A DNA stretch of 64,000 nucleotides from Rhodococcus sp. B7740. Its GTDB lineage: Bacteria > Actinomycetota > Actinomycetes > Mycobacteriales > Mycobacteriaceae. Positions 56,589 through 64,000 of the stretch are shown piece after piece. The DNA is taken from the NCBI RefSeq assembly GCF_000954115.1, contig NZ_CP010797.1:1984001-2048000 (forward strand). The letters run 5' to 3'. The notes beneath the pieces were generated by a model. That model was given only the letters and a program-made list of their open reading frames with translations, had not been told where the DNA came from and made no database searches. Positions within the stretch are counted from its first letter, which is position 1, and every line of letters starts with the position of its first letter. A program made the translations under genes and the position numbers.

Positions 56589-58510
56589 AACTCGGCCGCC
56601 CGGTCGACGAACCACGCCAACGCAGTCGGATCGTCGACGGCACTCGCATCGAGAGTGCCTGCAGTAGCGGCACCTTGGAAGAGTCGTTTGAGAGGTACCT
56701 CGAGCTTCTTCCCCGTTCGAGTGTGGGGTATCGCAGGCGTGGCAACGATGTCGTCGGGAACGTGTCGCGGCGATGCCTGTGTTCTGATGACGGATGCGAT
56801 GCGCTCCCGCAGTTCGTCGGTCACACCGTCCGGTACCACCACGAACAGGGGCATCCAGTATCCACCGTCGGGTAACTCGATGCCGAGGACGAGCGCCTCG
56901 GTCACCTCGTCCAGAGATTCGACGGCCTGGTAGATGTCGGCGCTGCCCATGCGAATTCCGTTGCGGTTGAGCGTCGAATCCGATCTTCCGTGCACGACGA
57001 CGCTGCCGCGGTCGGTCATCGTGATCCAGTCACCGTGCCGCCAGATTCCCGGATAGGTGTCGAAATAGGCGTCCCGGTATCGAGATCCGTCGGCGTCGTT
57101 CCAGAAGTACAGCGGCATCGACGGCATTGGTTCGGTGACGACCAGTTCGCCGACGGTACCGCGGACGGGTTCGCCGTCCTCGTCGTAGGCGTCGAGCGCG
57201 ACCCCGAGAAAGGGCACCGACAGCTCCCCTGCCCAGACCGGGGCGGTCCGCACTCCCCCGGCGAACGCCGACACCACGTCGGTCCCGCCGGAGATGGAGA
57301 AGACCGGCAGGTGCGCTCCGATGTTCTCCGACAACCAGATCGACGACGATGCAGGCATCGCGGACCCAGTGATGCCGACGGCCCGCAGCGCCGACAGATC
57401 GTGGTCGGTGCCGGGATGCGTGTCGGCCTTGATGCACGAGAGCACGTACCCGGGGCTGGTACCGAGGTACGTCACACCCAACCGAGCGGCGATGTCCCAC
57501 AGTGTATCCGGTGCCGGAAACGCCGGGTTGCCGTCGGCGCACACGATGGTGGCACCGGTCAGCAGGCCGGCGATCTGGAAGTTCCACATCATCCAGCTGG
57601 GGCTGGTGTACCAGAAGAACACGTCTTCGGGGCCCAGATCGGACTGTAAGGCAACGGATTTGAGGTGTTCGAGCACCACACCACCGTGACCGTGCACGAT
57701 TCCCTTCGGCAGACCCGTGGTGCCCGAGGAGAACACGACCCACAGCGGGTGGTCGAAAGGCACCGACGCCGGGGCCAGTTCACGACTGTGCTCCGTTGCG
57801 GCAGACCAGCTCACTGCGTTTCCCGACGCCTCGCCGACCGTCACCACGACCTGCAGTGTCGGCAGCCCCGACGTGAGCGCGTCGACGTCGGCGGCCTTGT
57901 CTCGGAACTTCCCTCCGTACACGTACCCGTCGGCAGTGATCAGTGCCGTGGGTTCGAGCTGGCCCAGACGGTCGAGTGCCGCTGAGGCCGAATAGTCCTG
58001 CCCGCACGCGGACCAGACCGCCCCCAGGCTCGCGGTCGCCAGGAAGGCGATCACCGCCTCGGGGACGTTGGGCAGGTATCCGACGACGCGGTCGCCGCGT
58101 CGGACTCCCGCGTCGGCCAGCATGCCTGCCAGCGCCCCGGCCTGATCGATCATCTCCTCCCACGTCACGGTCCGCGTCGAACCGTCTTCGCGGGCGTGGA
58201 CGATCGCGGCGCGGCCCGATCGAGCGTGCCGAACGACCTGGTCCACGTAGTTCAGTTCCGTACCCGGAAACCAGTGTGTTCCCGGCATACCGTGCTCTGC
58301 GAGCACCGTCGTCGGCACACTGGAGGAGCGAACCTCGAAGAAGTCCCACACCGCTCGCCAGAACAGTTCCAACTCGTTCGTCGACCATCGCCACAGAGAC
58401 GAGTAGTCCGGTAGCAGCACATCGTGGCGTTTCTCGACGAATCGCGCGAACTCGGTCACCCGAGCCTCGGCGACGTCGGAATCCGTCGGTGTCCACAGCG
58501 CACTGGTCAT
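56564..58510 (-). CDS. aacS: Acetoacetyl-CoA synthetase (acetoacetate-CoA ligase)
   Basis: 648 aa, full family length. It activates acetoacetate with ATP and CoA. Signatures: N-terminal WTPTDSDVAEARVTEFARF, LNYVDQVVRHA, ATP-loop VFSSGTTGLPKGIVHGHGG, WYTSPSWMMWNFQIAGLL, SISGGTDVVSAFAG, LYFWNDADGSRYRDAYF and the hinge/C-terminal GRSDSTLNRNGIRMGSADIY; the catalytic Lys lies in HTRTGKKLEVPLKR. It starts 31 nt after the acyl-CoA synthetase stop on the same strand, so the two are probably co-transcribed, giving entry of ketone bodies and fatty acids into CoA metabolism. No clear ribosome site precedes ATG 58510. Confidence 0.95.
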   Translation of the reverse strand: MTSALWTPTDSDVAEARVTEFARFVEKRHDVLLPDYSSLWRWSTNELELFWRAVWDFFEVRSSSVPTTVLAEHGMPGTHWFPGTELNYVDQVVRHARSGRAAIVHAREDGSTRTVTWEEMIDQAGALAGMLADAGVRRGDRVVGYLPNVPEAVIAFLATASLGAVWSACGQDYSASAALDRLGQLEPTALITADGYVYGGKFRDKAADVDALTSGLPTLQVVVTVGEASGNAVSWSAATEHSRELAPASVPFDHPLWVVFSSGTTGLPKGIVHGHGGVVLEHLKSVALQSDLGPEDVFFWYTSPSWMMWNFQIAGLLTGATIVCADGNPAFPAPDTLWDIAARLGVTYLGTSPGYVLSCIKADTHPGTDHDLSALRAVGITGSAMPASSSIWLSENIGAHLPVFSISGGTDVVSAFAGGVRTAPVWAGELSVPFLGVALDAYDEDGEPVRGTVGELVVTEPMPSMPLYFWNDADGSRYRDAYFDTYPGIWRHGDWITMTDRGSVVVHGRSDSTLNRNGIRMGSADIYQAVESLDEVTEALVLGIELPDGGYWMPLFVVVPDGVTDELRERIASVIRTQASPRHVPDDIVATPAIPHTRTGKKLEVPLKRLFQGAATAGTLDASAVDDPTALAWFVDRAAEFQRVHRAR

Positions 58511-58541
58511 GGCAGCGAGTATGGCAGCCCGAGGGCGATAT

Positions 58542-60158
58542 TCAGATCAATCCGAGCGACCGTTCGCGCATTTCCACCTTGCGCACCTTGCCGGTGACCG
58601 TCATCGGGAACTCGTCGACCACGTGCACGTATCGCGGGATCTTGTAGTGCGCCAGCCGTCCGTCGCAGAAGGCGCGCACCGCAGTCGAATCGAGAGGCGC
58701 TGCACCGTCTTTCATCTTGATCCACACCATGAGCTCCTCGCCGTACTTCGGGTCGGGCACACCGATCACCTGGGCGTCGAGGATGTCGGGGTGGGTGTAG
58801 AGGAACTCCTCCACTTCGCGGGGATAGATGTTCTCGCCGCCGCGGATCACCATGTCCTTGATCCGCCCGGTGATCGCCACGTAGCCGTCTTCGTCCATCA
58901 CCCCGATGTCGCCGGTGTGCATCCACCCCTCGCCGTCGATCGCCTCCGCGGTCTTGTCTGGCTGCTGCCAGTAACCGAGCATCACCGAATAGCCGCGAGT
59001 GCACAGCTCGCCGGCCTCGCCTCGGGGCAGCGTCTCGCCGAGGACGGGGTCGACGATCTTGACCTCGAGGTGCGGACCGACGCGTCCGACGGTCGACACC
59101 CTCTGCTCGATGGAGTCCTCGCTTCGAGTCTGCAGCGACACCGGAGACGTCTCGGTCATGCCGTAACAGATCGACACCTCGGCCATCCCCATTCGGTCGA
59201 TGACCTGCCTCATCACTTCGGTGGGACAGGGCGATCCGGCCATGATGCCGGTACGCAGACTGCCGAGGTCGAATTCGTCGAAGTTCTCCAGTGCCAGTTC
59301 GGCGATGAACATCGTCGGGACTCCGTAGAGCGACGTGCACTTCTCGGCGGCGACGGCCGTCAACGTCGCCACCGGATCGAACGAGGGACCGGGAATCACC
59401 ATCGCTGCGCCGTGCGAGGTGCACGCGAGATTGCCCATCACCATGCCGAAGCAGTGGTAGAACGGCACCGGAATGCAGACGCGGTCCTCTGCGGTGTAGT
59501 GGCAGAGCTCGCCGACGAAGAAGCCGTTGTTGAGGATGTTGCGATGGCTGAGAGTCGCACCCTTGGGGAATCCCGTTGTCCCCGAGGTGTACTGGATGTT
59601 GATCGCATCGTCGGGACCAAGTCGCTCGGACACATCGGTGATCATCCGCGGAGTCTTCGCCAACGCTCGATGCCCGCGATCGGTCATCGCCTCCCACTGG
59701 ATGCTCCCGATGAACAGCACCTCACGCAGCGATTCCACCTCGGGGCGCACGTCGTCGATCATCGCCACGTAGTTCGATCCCTTGAACTCCGTGGCCGACA
59801 ACAACACCGACACCCCGGCCTGCTTCAGCACGAACTGCAACTCGTGTGAGCGATAGGCGGGATTGATGTTGACCAACACGGCACCGATCTTGGCCGTCGC
59901 GTATTGCGCCAGAACCCATTCCGGGCAGTTGGGAGCCCAGATTCCGACACGGTCCCCTACCTCGACTCCGGCCACGAGCAAGCCGGCCGCCAACAGGTCG
60001 ACGTCGGCGACGAACTCCGAGTAGGTCCACCGCCGCCCGGACGCAACATCGATCAACGCGTCACGATCCGAGTACAGCGCCGCGGTGCGATCCAAATCGG
60101 CACCGATCGTGTCGTCCAGAACTGCGGTATCCGACGCGCCGGAAGAATAACTGTCCAT
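58542..60158 (-). CDS. AMP-forming acyl-CoA synthetase (ACSF2/FadD35-like)
   Basis: 538 aa from ATG 60158 ([10 protein letters not shown]). ATP-loop [74 protein letters not shown] and the catalytic Lys in [12 protein letters not shown] mark a complete ANL-family ligase of the medium/long-chain acyl-CoA type. The substrate is not fixed by sequence. An in-frame GTG at 60185 would add nine residues; neither start has a strong ribosome site. It lies 54 nt after eutC and 31 nt before the acetoacetyl-CoA synthetase, all on one strand. Confidence 0.92.
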   Translation of the reverse strand: MDSYSSGASDTAVLDDTIGADLDRTAALYSDRDALIDVASGRRWTYSEFVADVDLLAAGLLVAGVEVGDRVGIWAPNCPEWVLAQYATAKIGAVLVNINPAYRSHELQFVLKQAGVSVLLSATEFKGSNYVAMIDDVRPEVESLREVLFIGSIQWEAMTDRGHRALAKTPRMITDVSERLGPDDAINIQYTSGTTGFPKGATLSHRNILNNGFFVGELCHYTAEDRVCIPVPFYHCFGMVMGNLACTSHGAAMVIPGPSFDPVATLTAVAAEKCTSLYGVPTMFIAELALENFDEFDLGSLRTGIMAGSPCPTEVMRQVIDRMGMAEVSICYGMTETSPVSLQTRSEDSIEQRVSTVGRVGPHLEVKIVDPVLGETLPRGEAGELCTRGYSVMLGYWQQPDKTAEAIDGEGWMHTGDIGVMDEDGYVAITGRIKDMVIRGGENIYPREVEEFLYTHPDILDAQVIGVPDPKYGEELMVWIKMKDGAAPLDSTAVRAFCDGRLAHYKIPRYVHVVDEFPMTVTGKVRKVEMRERSLGLI

Positions 60159-60194
60159 GGACCCCACGGTAGTGAGCCCGGTCACGTACAGCCA

Positions 60195-60209
60195 CCCCCG
60201 AATAGGGGG
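60195..60209 (-). terminator. Small GC hairpin after eutC
   Basis: CCCCC and GGGGG arms around a 5-nt loop, starting 3 nt beyond the eutC stop. The stem is short and no U-run follows. It may partly separate the ethanolamine genes from the downstream acyl-CoA synthetase. Confidence 0.3.
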
Positions 60210-60212
60210 ACA

Positions 60213-61079
60213 TCACTCGAGTGTGAGGGCCTCGGCCGCTTCGAGCACATCGGCTCGCGAGGTGTCCTTCAACGCCACACCCGACCGCCCGAGTCTCCTG
60301 GCACCGGCCAACAGGCCGGCCACGATTCGTGCCGACTGTGCGTACCCCTGTCCCTCCGGCGGATGGATGTTGGAGATGCAGTTGCGATCGGCGTCGGTGC
60401 ACCCGGGTTTCGGCAGATGCGTCAGGTAGATGCCGAGACTGTCCGCAACCGACAACCCCGGACGCTCCCCGATCAGAACCAGCACCGTCCGAACACCCAT
60501 CGCCGCGGCGATGTGATCACCGAGCGCCACCCGCGCCTCGGTCGCGATCACCGGAGCCGCGATCGAATAACGATCGGAGAGCTCTGCTTTCAACGCTTCC
60601 AGCATCGCCACACCGTGATCGGCGAGCGCACGCGGGGACAAGCCGTCGCCCAACACTATGCCGATCTCGTCCTCGGAATGCGGCACCGCCGACAGATCCT
60701 TCGGCTGCCGACCCAGATCGGGCCGTCGCAGATACTCCGCACGACTGGTCGCCAACGACGTCACCACCGACGGTGCACCGAGACCGACCTGCTCGACCCG
60801 GCCCACGAACTCCTCGACCTCGAGCGGCATGTGCACCGCATCGCGCGCGGCGGCATGAGCAGAGCGAAACTCGAGCACCCGCGTGGTCGGCAACGAATCA
60901 CCGATGCGCCCCAGTCCGATCCGGGCCTGCGTCATCGCCCGCATCTCGCCCCAGAACTCTGTTTCCGGTCGTTCCGCGGGCTCCACCCCTGCACTCCCTG
61001 GTCGTTCCGCGGGCTCCACTCCTGCACTCCCTGGTCGTTCCGCGGGCTCCACTCCTGCCACCTCCGATTCACCGGTCAT
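60213..61079 (-). CDS. eutC: Ethanolamine ammonia-lyase small subunit
   Basis: 288 aa. With EutB it forms the adenosylcobalamin-dependent lyase that splits ethanolamine into acetaldehyde and ammonia. Family blocks: TQARIGLGRIGDSLPT, LEFRSAHAAARDAVH, DLGRQPKDLSAVPHSED, IVLGDGLSPRALADHG, LIGERPGLSVADSLGIYL, CTDADRNCISNIHPPEG. ATG 61079 overlaps the eutB stop as ATGA, the best evidence for the start. The first 40 or so residues contain three copies of AGVEPAERPGS, unusual for this enzyme, then the normal protein begins near MRAMTQARIG. The open frame continues upstream antiphase to eutB but is not real. Confidence 0.93.
   Translation of the reverse strand: MTGESEVAGVEPAERPGSAGVEPAERPGSAGVEPAERPETEFWGEMRAMTQARIGLGRIGDSLPTTRVLEFRSAHAAARDAVHMPLEVEEFVGRVEQVGLGAPSVVTSLATSRAEYLRRPDLGRQPKDLSAVPHSEDEIGIVLGDGLSPRALADHGVAMLEALKAELSDRYSIAAPVIATEARVALGDHIAAAMGVRTVLVLIGERPGLSVADSLGIYLTHLPKPGCTDADRNCISNIHPPEGQGYAQSARIVAGLLAGARRLGRSGVALKDTSRADVLEAAEALTLE
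60967..61065 (-). repeat. Three 33-bp tandem repeats at the 5' end of eutC
   Basis: Unit starts at 60967, 61000 and 61033, an exact 33-bp step. Copies 1 and 2 are almost identical; copy 3 diverges after about 26 bp. Each unit adds 11 residues in frame, so copy number can change without breaking the gene. Confidence 0.9.
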
Positions 61080-62488
61080 CGCGCACTCATCAAGGCTCGC
61101 AACGGTGAACCCGCGGCATCGACGTCGAGGACCCGGCCGTCGGCGTCCACCATGCCCAGACGGGAGAGCCACGACTCGAATTCCGGTGCCGGCCGCAGAC
61201 CCAGAACCTGTCGGACGTAGAGCACGTCGTGAAAGCTCAGCGATTGGTATCCGAGCATGACGTCGTCGGCACCGGGAACCGCGATGACGAACGCGACCCC
61301 GGCCGCGCCGAGGAGCGTCAGCAGGGTGTCCATGTCGTCCTGGTCGGCCTCGGCGTGGTTGGTGTAGCAGACGTCCACTCCCATCGGCAGTCCAAGCAGC
61401 TTGCCGCAGAAGTGATCTTCCAGGCCCGCCCTGATGATCTGCTTGCCGTCGTACAGGTACTCGGGCCCGATGAATCCGACGACGGTGTTGATCAGTAACG
61501 GCTCGAGATCGCGGGCCACGGCGTACGCGCGCGTTTCGAGGGTCTGCTGATCGACGGGGCGGTCGCCGGTGCCGATGTGCGCACCCGCCGACAATGCCGA
61601 ACCCTGACCGGTTTCGAGATACATGACGTTGTTCCCGACGGTTCCGCGGTGCAGCGATCGGCCGGCCTCGTTGGCTTCCCGCAGCAGCGGAACGTTCACT
61701 CCGAAGCTCGAATTGGCTCCTTCGGTGCCCGCGATGGATTGGAAGACCAGATCGACCGGAACGCCCTTGTCGATCAGTTCCATCGTCGTCGTCACGTGCG
61801 AGAGAACGCACGACTGCGTCGGAATCTCGAAGCGTTGCCGAATCTCGTCGAGCAGATGCAGCAGGTCGGCCGTCGCCTGCGGTGAGTCGGTGGCCGGGTT
61901 GATCCCGATCACCGCGTCGCCCGATCCGAGCAACAGTCCGTCGAGCGTGGCCGCGGCGATTCCGCGGGGGTCGTCCGTCGGGTGATTGGGCTGGAGTCGC
62001 GTGGTCAGTGTTCCGGGCAGCCCTATCGTCGTACGGAACGCCGACGTCACCTGCGCGGCCCGCGACACCGCGATCAGATCCTGGTTCCGCATGATCTTGC
62101 TGACCGCGGCCACCATCTCCGGGGTCAGTCCGGCTGCCACCGAGCGCAACGTCGCCGCCGCGTTCGGCCCTGCGGTGACCTGTAGCAGCCAGTCCCGCAG
62201 ACCTCCGACGGTCAGGTGCGAGACCGCCCCGAACGCGATTCGGTCGTGTGAATCGATGATGAGCCGGGTGACCTCGTCGCTCTCGTACGGAACGAGCAGA
62301 TCGTGCAGGAAGACATCGAGCGAGACCTCCGACAATGCCCACTGCGCTGCAGCTCGTTCGGCATCGGATTCGGCTGCGCAACCGGCCAATTCGTCTCCCG
62401 ACCGCAGCGGGGTCGCCTTGGCCATCAGGTCCACCAGACCGTCGAAGGTGTAGGTAGTACCCGAGACCTGTTGGGTGTAGATCGTCAT
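61076..62488 (-). CDS. eutB: Ethanolamine ammonia-lyase large subunit
   Basis: 470 aa, family length. It holds the substrate and the cobalamin active site. Blocks: GDELAGCAAESDAERAAAQ, GLPGTLTTRLQPNHPTDD, GDAVIGINPATDS, CVLSHVTTTMELIDKG, VFQSIAGTEGANSSFGVN and MYLETGQGSALSAGAH. ATG 62488 (MTIYTQQV) overlaps the permease stop as ATGA; longer frames upstream are antiphase to the permease. It is coupled to eutC in the same way. No shell proteins, EutA reactivase or acetaldehyde dehydrogenase lie in the window, so this is the simple non-microcompartment form seen in actinobacteria. Confidence 0.96.
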   Translation of the reverse strand: MTIYTQQVSGTTYTFDGLVDLMAKATPLRSGDELAGCAAESDAERAAAQWALSEVSLDVFLHDLLVPYESDEVTRLIIDSHDRIAFGAVSHLTVGGLRDWLLQVTAGPNAAATLRSVAAGLTPEMVAAVSKIMRNQDLIAVSRAAQVTSAFRTTIGLPGTLTTRLQPNHPTDDPRGIAAATLDGLLLGSGDAVIGINPATDSPQATADLLHLLDEIRQRFEIPTQSCVLSHVTTTMELIDKGVPVDLVFQSIAGTEGANSSFGVNVPLLREANEAGRSLHRGTVGNNVMYLETGQGSALSAGAHIGTGDRPVDQQTLETRAYAVARDLEPLLINTVVGFIGPEYLYDGKQIIRAGLEDHFCGKLLGLPMGVDVCYTNHAEADQDDMDTLLTLLGAAGVAFVIAVPGADDVMLGYQSLSFHDVLYVRQVLGLRPAPEFESWLSRLGMVDADGRVLDVDAAGSPLRALMSAR

Positions 62489-63939
62489 TCCAGTTCGGCC
62501 TCGGCCTCGGCCAGTGCGGCGAATTCCTCGTCCGGCGAATTCGCAACCAGATGATGCCTGCTGTAGATGCCGAAGTAGGCCATGAACGCGACGAACACGG
62601 CCAGGCACCACAGCGCCGCGGTGGAGTCGACGACGAAGGTGGCGACAACGGCGAGGGCTGCGATGACCAACGCGAATCCGGTGGTCACGACGCCGCCGGG
62701 GGTTCGGTACGGGCGTTCCATTTTCGGCTCGTTACGACGCAGCACGATGTGGCTGACCATCATCAGAACGTAACTCAGAGCCGCGCCGAACACGGCCATG
62801 TTGAGCAACATTCCGCCCTGACCGGTCAACGAGAGCAAGAAGCCGATGACGCCCGGCACGATCAACGCCAGTGTGGGGGCCTTGCGAGAGTTGGTGATGG
62901 ACAGCGTCTTCGGCAGGTACCCGGCGCGCGAGAGCGCGAACAGCTGGCGTGAGTACGCGTACATGATCGAGAAGAACGACGCGACGAGTCCGGCCAGGCC
63001 GATGTAGTTGACGATCTTGCTCGCGGTTCCGTCACCGAGAGCTTCCACCAACGGGTTCCCCGATTCCTTGACGGCGTCGGCACCGCCGGCCCCGGTCACC
63101 AGGAACAGCACGACGGCACCGGTGACGAGCAGCACGCCCATGGCGGCGATGATGCCGCGCGGGACGTTCTTCGTCGGATCCTTGGCCTCCTCCGCGGCCA
63201 GCGGAACACCTTCGATGGCGAGGAAGAACCAGATGGCGAACGGAACGGCAGCCCAGATTCCGAGGTAGCCGAACGGCAGGAATCCGGAGGCTCCGGCGGC
63301 GTCGGTGGGGGCGATGTCGGTCAGGTTGCTCGCGTCGAACTGTCCGATGGCGGCGATGGCGAAGACCACGAGTCCGACGAGTGCGATTCCGGTGATGACG
63401 AACATGATCTTGAGGGCTTCGCCTGCGCCGGACAGATGGATCCCGATGAACACGGCGTAGACCACCAGGTAGACCCACCAGCCGTCGGTGATACCGAACA
63501 GTCCGAGTGATTCGACGTAGGCACCGATGAACGTGGCGATTGCCGCCGGAGCGATCGCGTACTCGATGAGAATGGCTGTGCCGGTGGCGAATCCACCCCA
63601 CGGCCCGAGCGCTCGGCGGGCGAAGGTGTAGCCACCGCCCGCTGCAGGCAGCGCCGAGGACATCTCTGCCATGCCGAGGACCATGGCCAGGTACATGCCC
63701 GCGATGATGATCGCCGCAATCAGGAGGCCACCGAAACCGCCCTCCGCGAGACCGAGGTTCCACCCCGAGTAATCGCCGGAGATGACGTAGCTGACTCCGA
63801 GGCCTGCCAGCAGTACCCAGCCCGCTGTCCCCTTCTTCAGGGTACGTTTGGCCAGGTAGTCACCGCCCTCGACGTGCGACCGAGTGCCCTCGTGAGAGCC
63901 GGATTTCGATTGAGACGACTGGGGGTCTACCACGGACAT
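62485..63939 (-). CDS. eat: Ethanolamine permease (APC superfamily)
   Basis: 484 aa with about 12 hydrophobic segments. It starts with a polar tail, then GTAGWVLLAGLGVSYVISGD and SGWNLGLAEGGFGG, the early family signature, followed by MAEMSSALPAAGGGYTFAR and FLAIEGVPLAAEEAKDP. This pattern is typical of the Eat-type ethanolamine importers found next to eutBC. ATG 63939 has GAGAGG 6 nt upstream. It is the first gene of permease-eutB-eutC, each junction an ATGA overlap, so uptake and cleavage are made together. Only 61 bp of upstream DNA is visible; no cobalamin riboswitch can be judged. Confidence 0.93.
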   Translation of the reverse strand: MSVVDPQSSQSKSGSHEGTRSHVEGGDYLAKRTLKKGTAGWVLLAGLGVSYVISGDYSGWNLGLAEGGFGGLLIAAIIIAGMYLAMVLGMAEMSSALPAAGGGYTFARRALGPWGGFATGTAILIEYAIAPAAIATFIGAYVESLGLFGITDGWWVYLVVYAVFIGIHLSGAGEALKIMFVITGIALVGLVVFAIAAIGQFDASNLTDIAPTDAAGASGFLPFGYLGIWAAVPFAIWFFLAIEGVPLAAEEAKDPTKNVPRGIIAAMGVLLVTGAVVLFLVTGAGGADAVKESGNPLVEALGDGTASKIVNYIGLAGLVASFFSIMYAYSRQLFALSRAGYLPKTLSITNSRKAPTLALIVPGVIGFLLSLTGQGGMLLNMAVFGAALSYVLMMVSHIVLRRNEPKMERPYRTPGGVVTTGFALVIAALAVVATFVVDSTAALWCLAVFVAFMAYFGIYSRHHLVANSPDEEFAALAEAEAELE

Positions 63940-64000
63940 TGCAAGCCTCTCGTAGCAAGTTCGCTCGGAGCGGGGTCACGCCCGAGGGGACGATTCACAA

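Noticed and set aside
56564..60158. The two CoA ligases as part of the NRPS cluster (acyl starter supply)
   Set aside because: They lie 8 kb or more upstream, beyond the two-component and amidohydrolase genes, and fit the ethanolamine/CoA operon better. A role in loading cannot be excluded but is not supported.
60213..62648. An 811-codon minus-strand frame ending as EutC
   Set aside because: Its upstream two-thirds is antiphase to eutB and not protein-like. The ATGA overlap at 61076-61079 marks the true eutC start.

Overview
The window is high-GC actinobacterial DNA, most likely Rhodococcus or a close relative. The evidence is the codon use, the style of the NRPS domains, the ATGA/GTGA-coupled operons and the flanking metabolism; the species cannot be read from the sequence. 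All genes run on the minus strand except one thioesterase at 56.1 kb. There are no tRNA, rRNA, CRISPR or IS elements, and coding density is very high.

Region 1 (1-48.3 kb) is one giant nonribosomal peptide synthetase (NRPS) operon of three collinear genes, read from right to left. NRPS1 is 6961 aa, NRPS2 is 7257 aa, and NRPS3 shows 1823 codons before running off the window. Together they encode 14 adenylation and 14 carrier domains. An EntF/DhbF-like starter condensation domain opens the line, a single epimerase sits in module 11, and a thioesterase closes NRPS3 (cut by the window edge). Specificity residues read by eye against GrsA give: X1-Thr-Ser-Ser-Thr-X6 / Ser-Ser-X9-X10-D-Ser-X12 / X13-X14, an acyl-capped 14-mer rich in Ser and Thr. 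Both protein boundaries fall inside a module, between C and A. Pieces of adenylation domains flank these breaks: about 95 aa at the end of NRPS1, a similar piece at the start of NRPS2, and a dead half A domain at the end of NRPS2. This is the most unusual feature of the window and may be a form of docking.

Region 2 (48.5-54.6 kb) holds a PPOX/F420-type flavoenzyme gene, then a probable operon: a small secreted or anchored protein with a very acidic tail, a sensor kinase, an OmpR-type regulator, an SLC13/DASS-type anion permease and a glycerate kinase. Similar 7-bp direct repeats with an 11-bp period lie just upstream of the first gene and of the permease, and are good candidates for the regulator's binding sites.

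Region 3 (54.6-60.2 kb) holds an amidohydrolase diverging from a hotdog thioesterase, an acetoacetyl-CoA synthetase and an acyl-CoA synthetase. Region 4 (60.2-63.9 kb) is an ethanolamine utilisation operon, permease-eutB-eutC, with coupled ATGA junctions. It may read on into the two CoA ligases. No gap longer than 300 bp lacks a gene; the largest (48294-48561) is the NRPS leader and promoter region.
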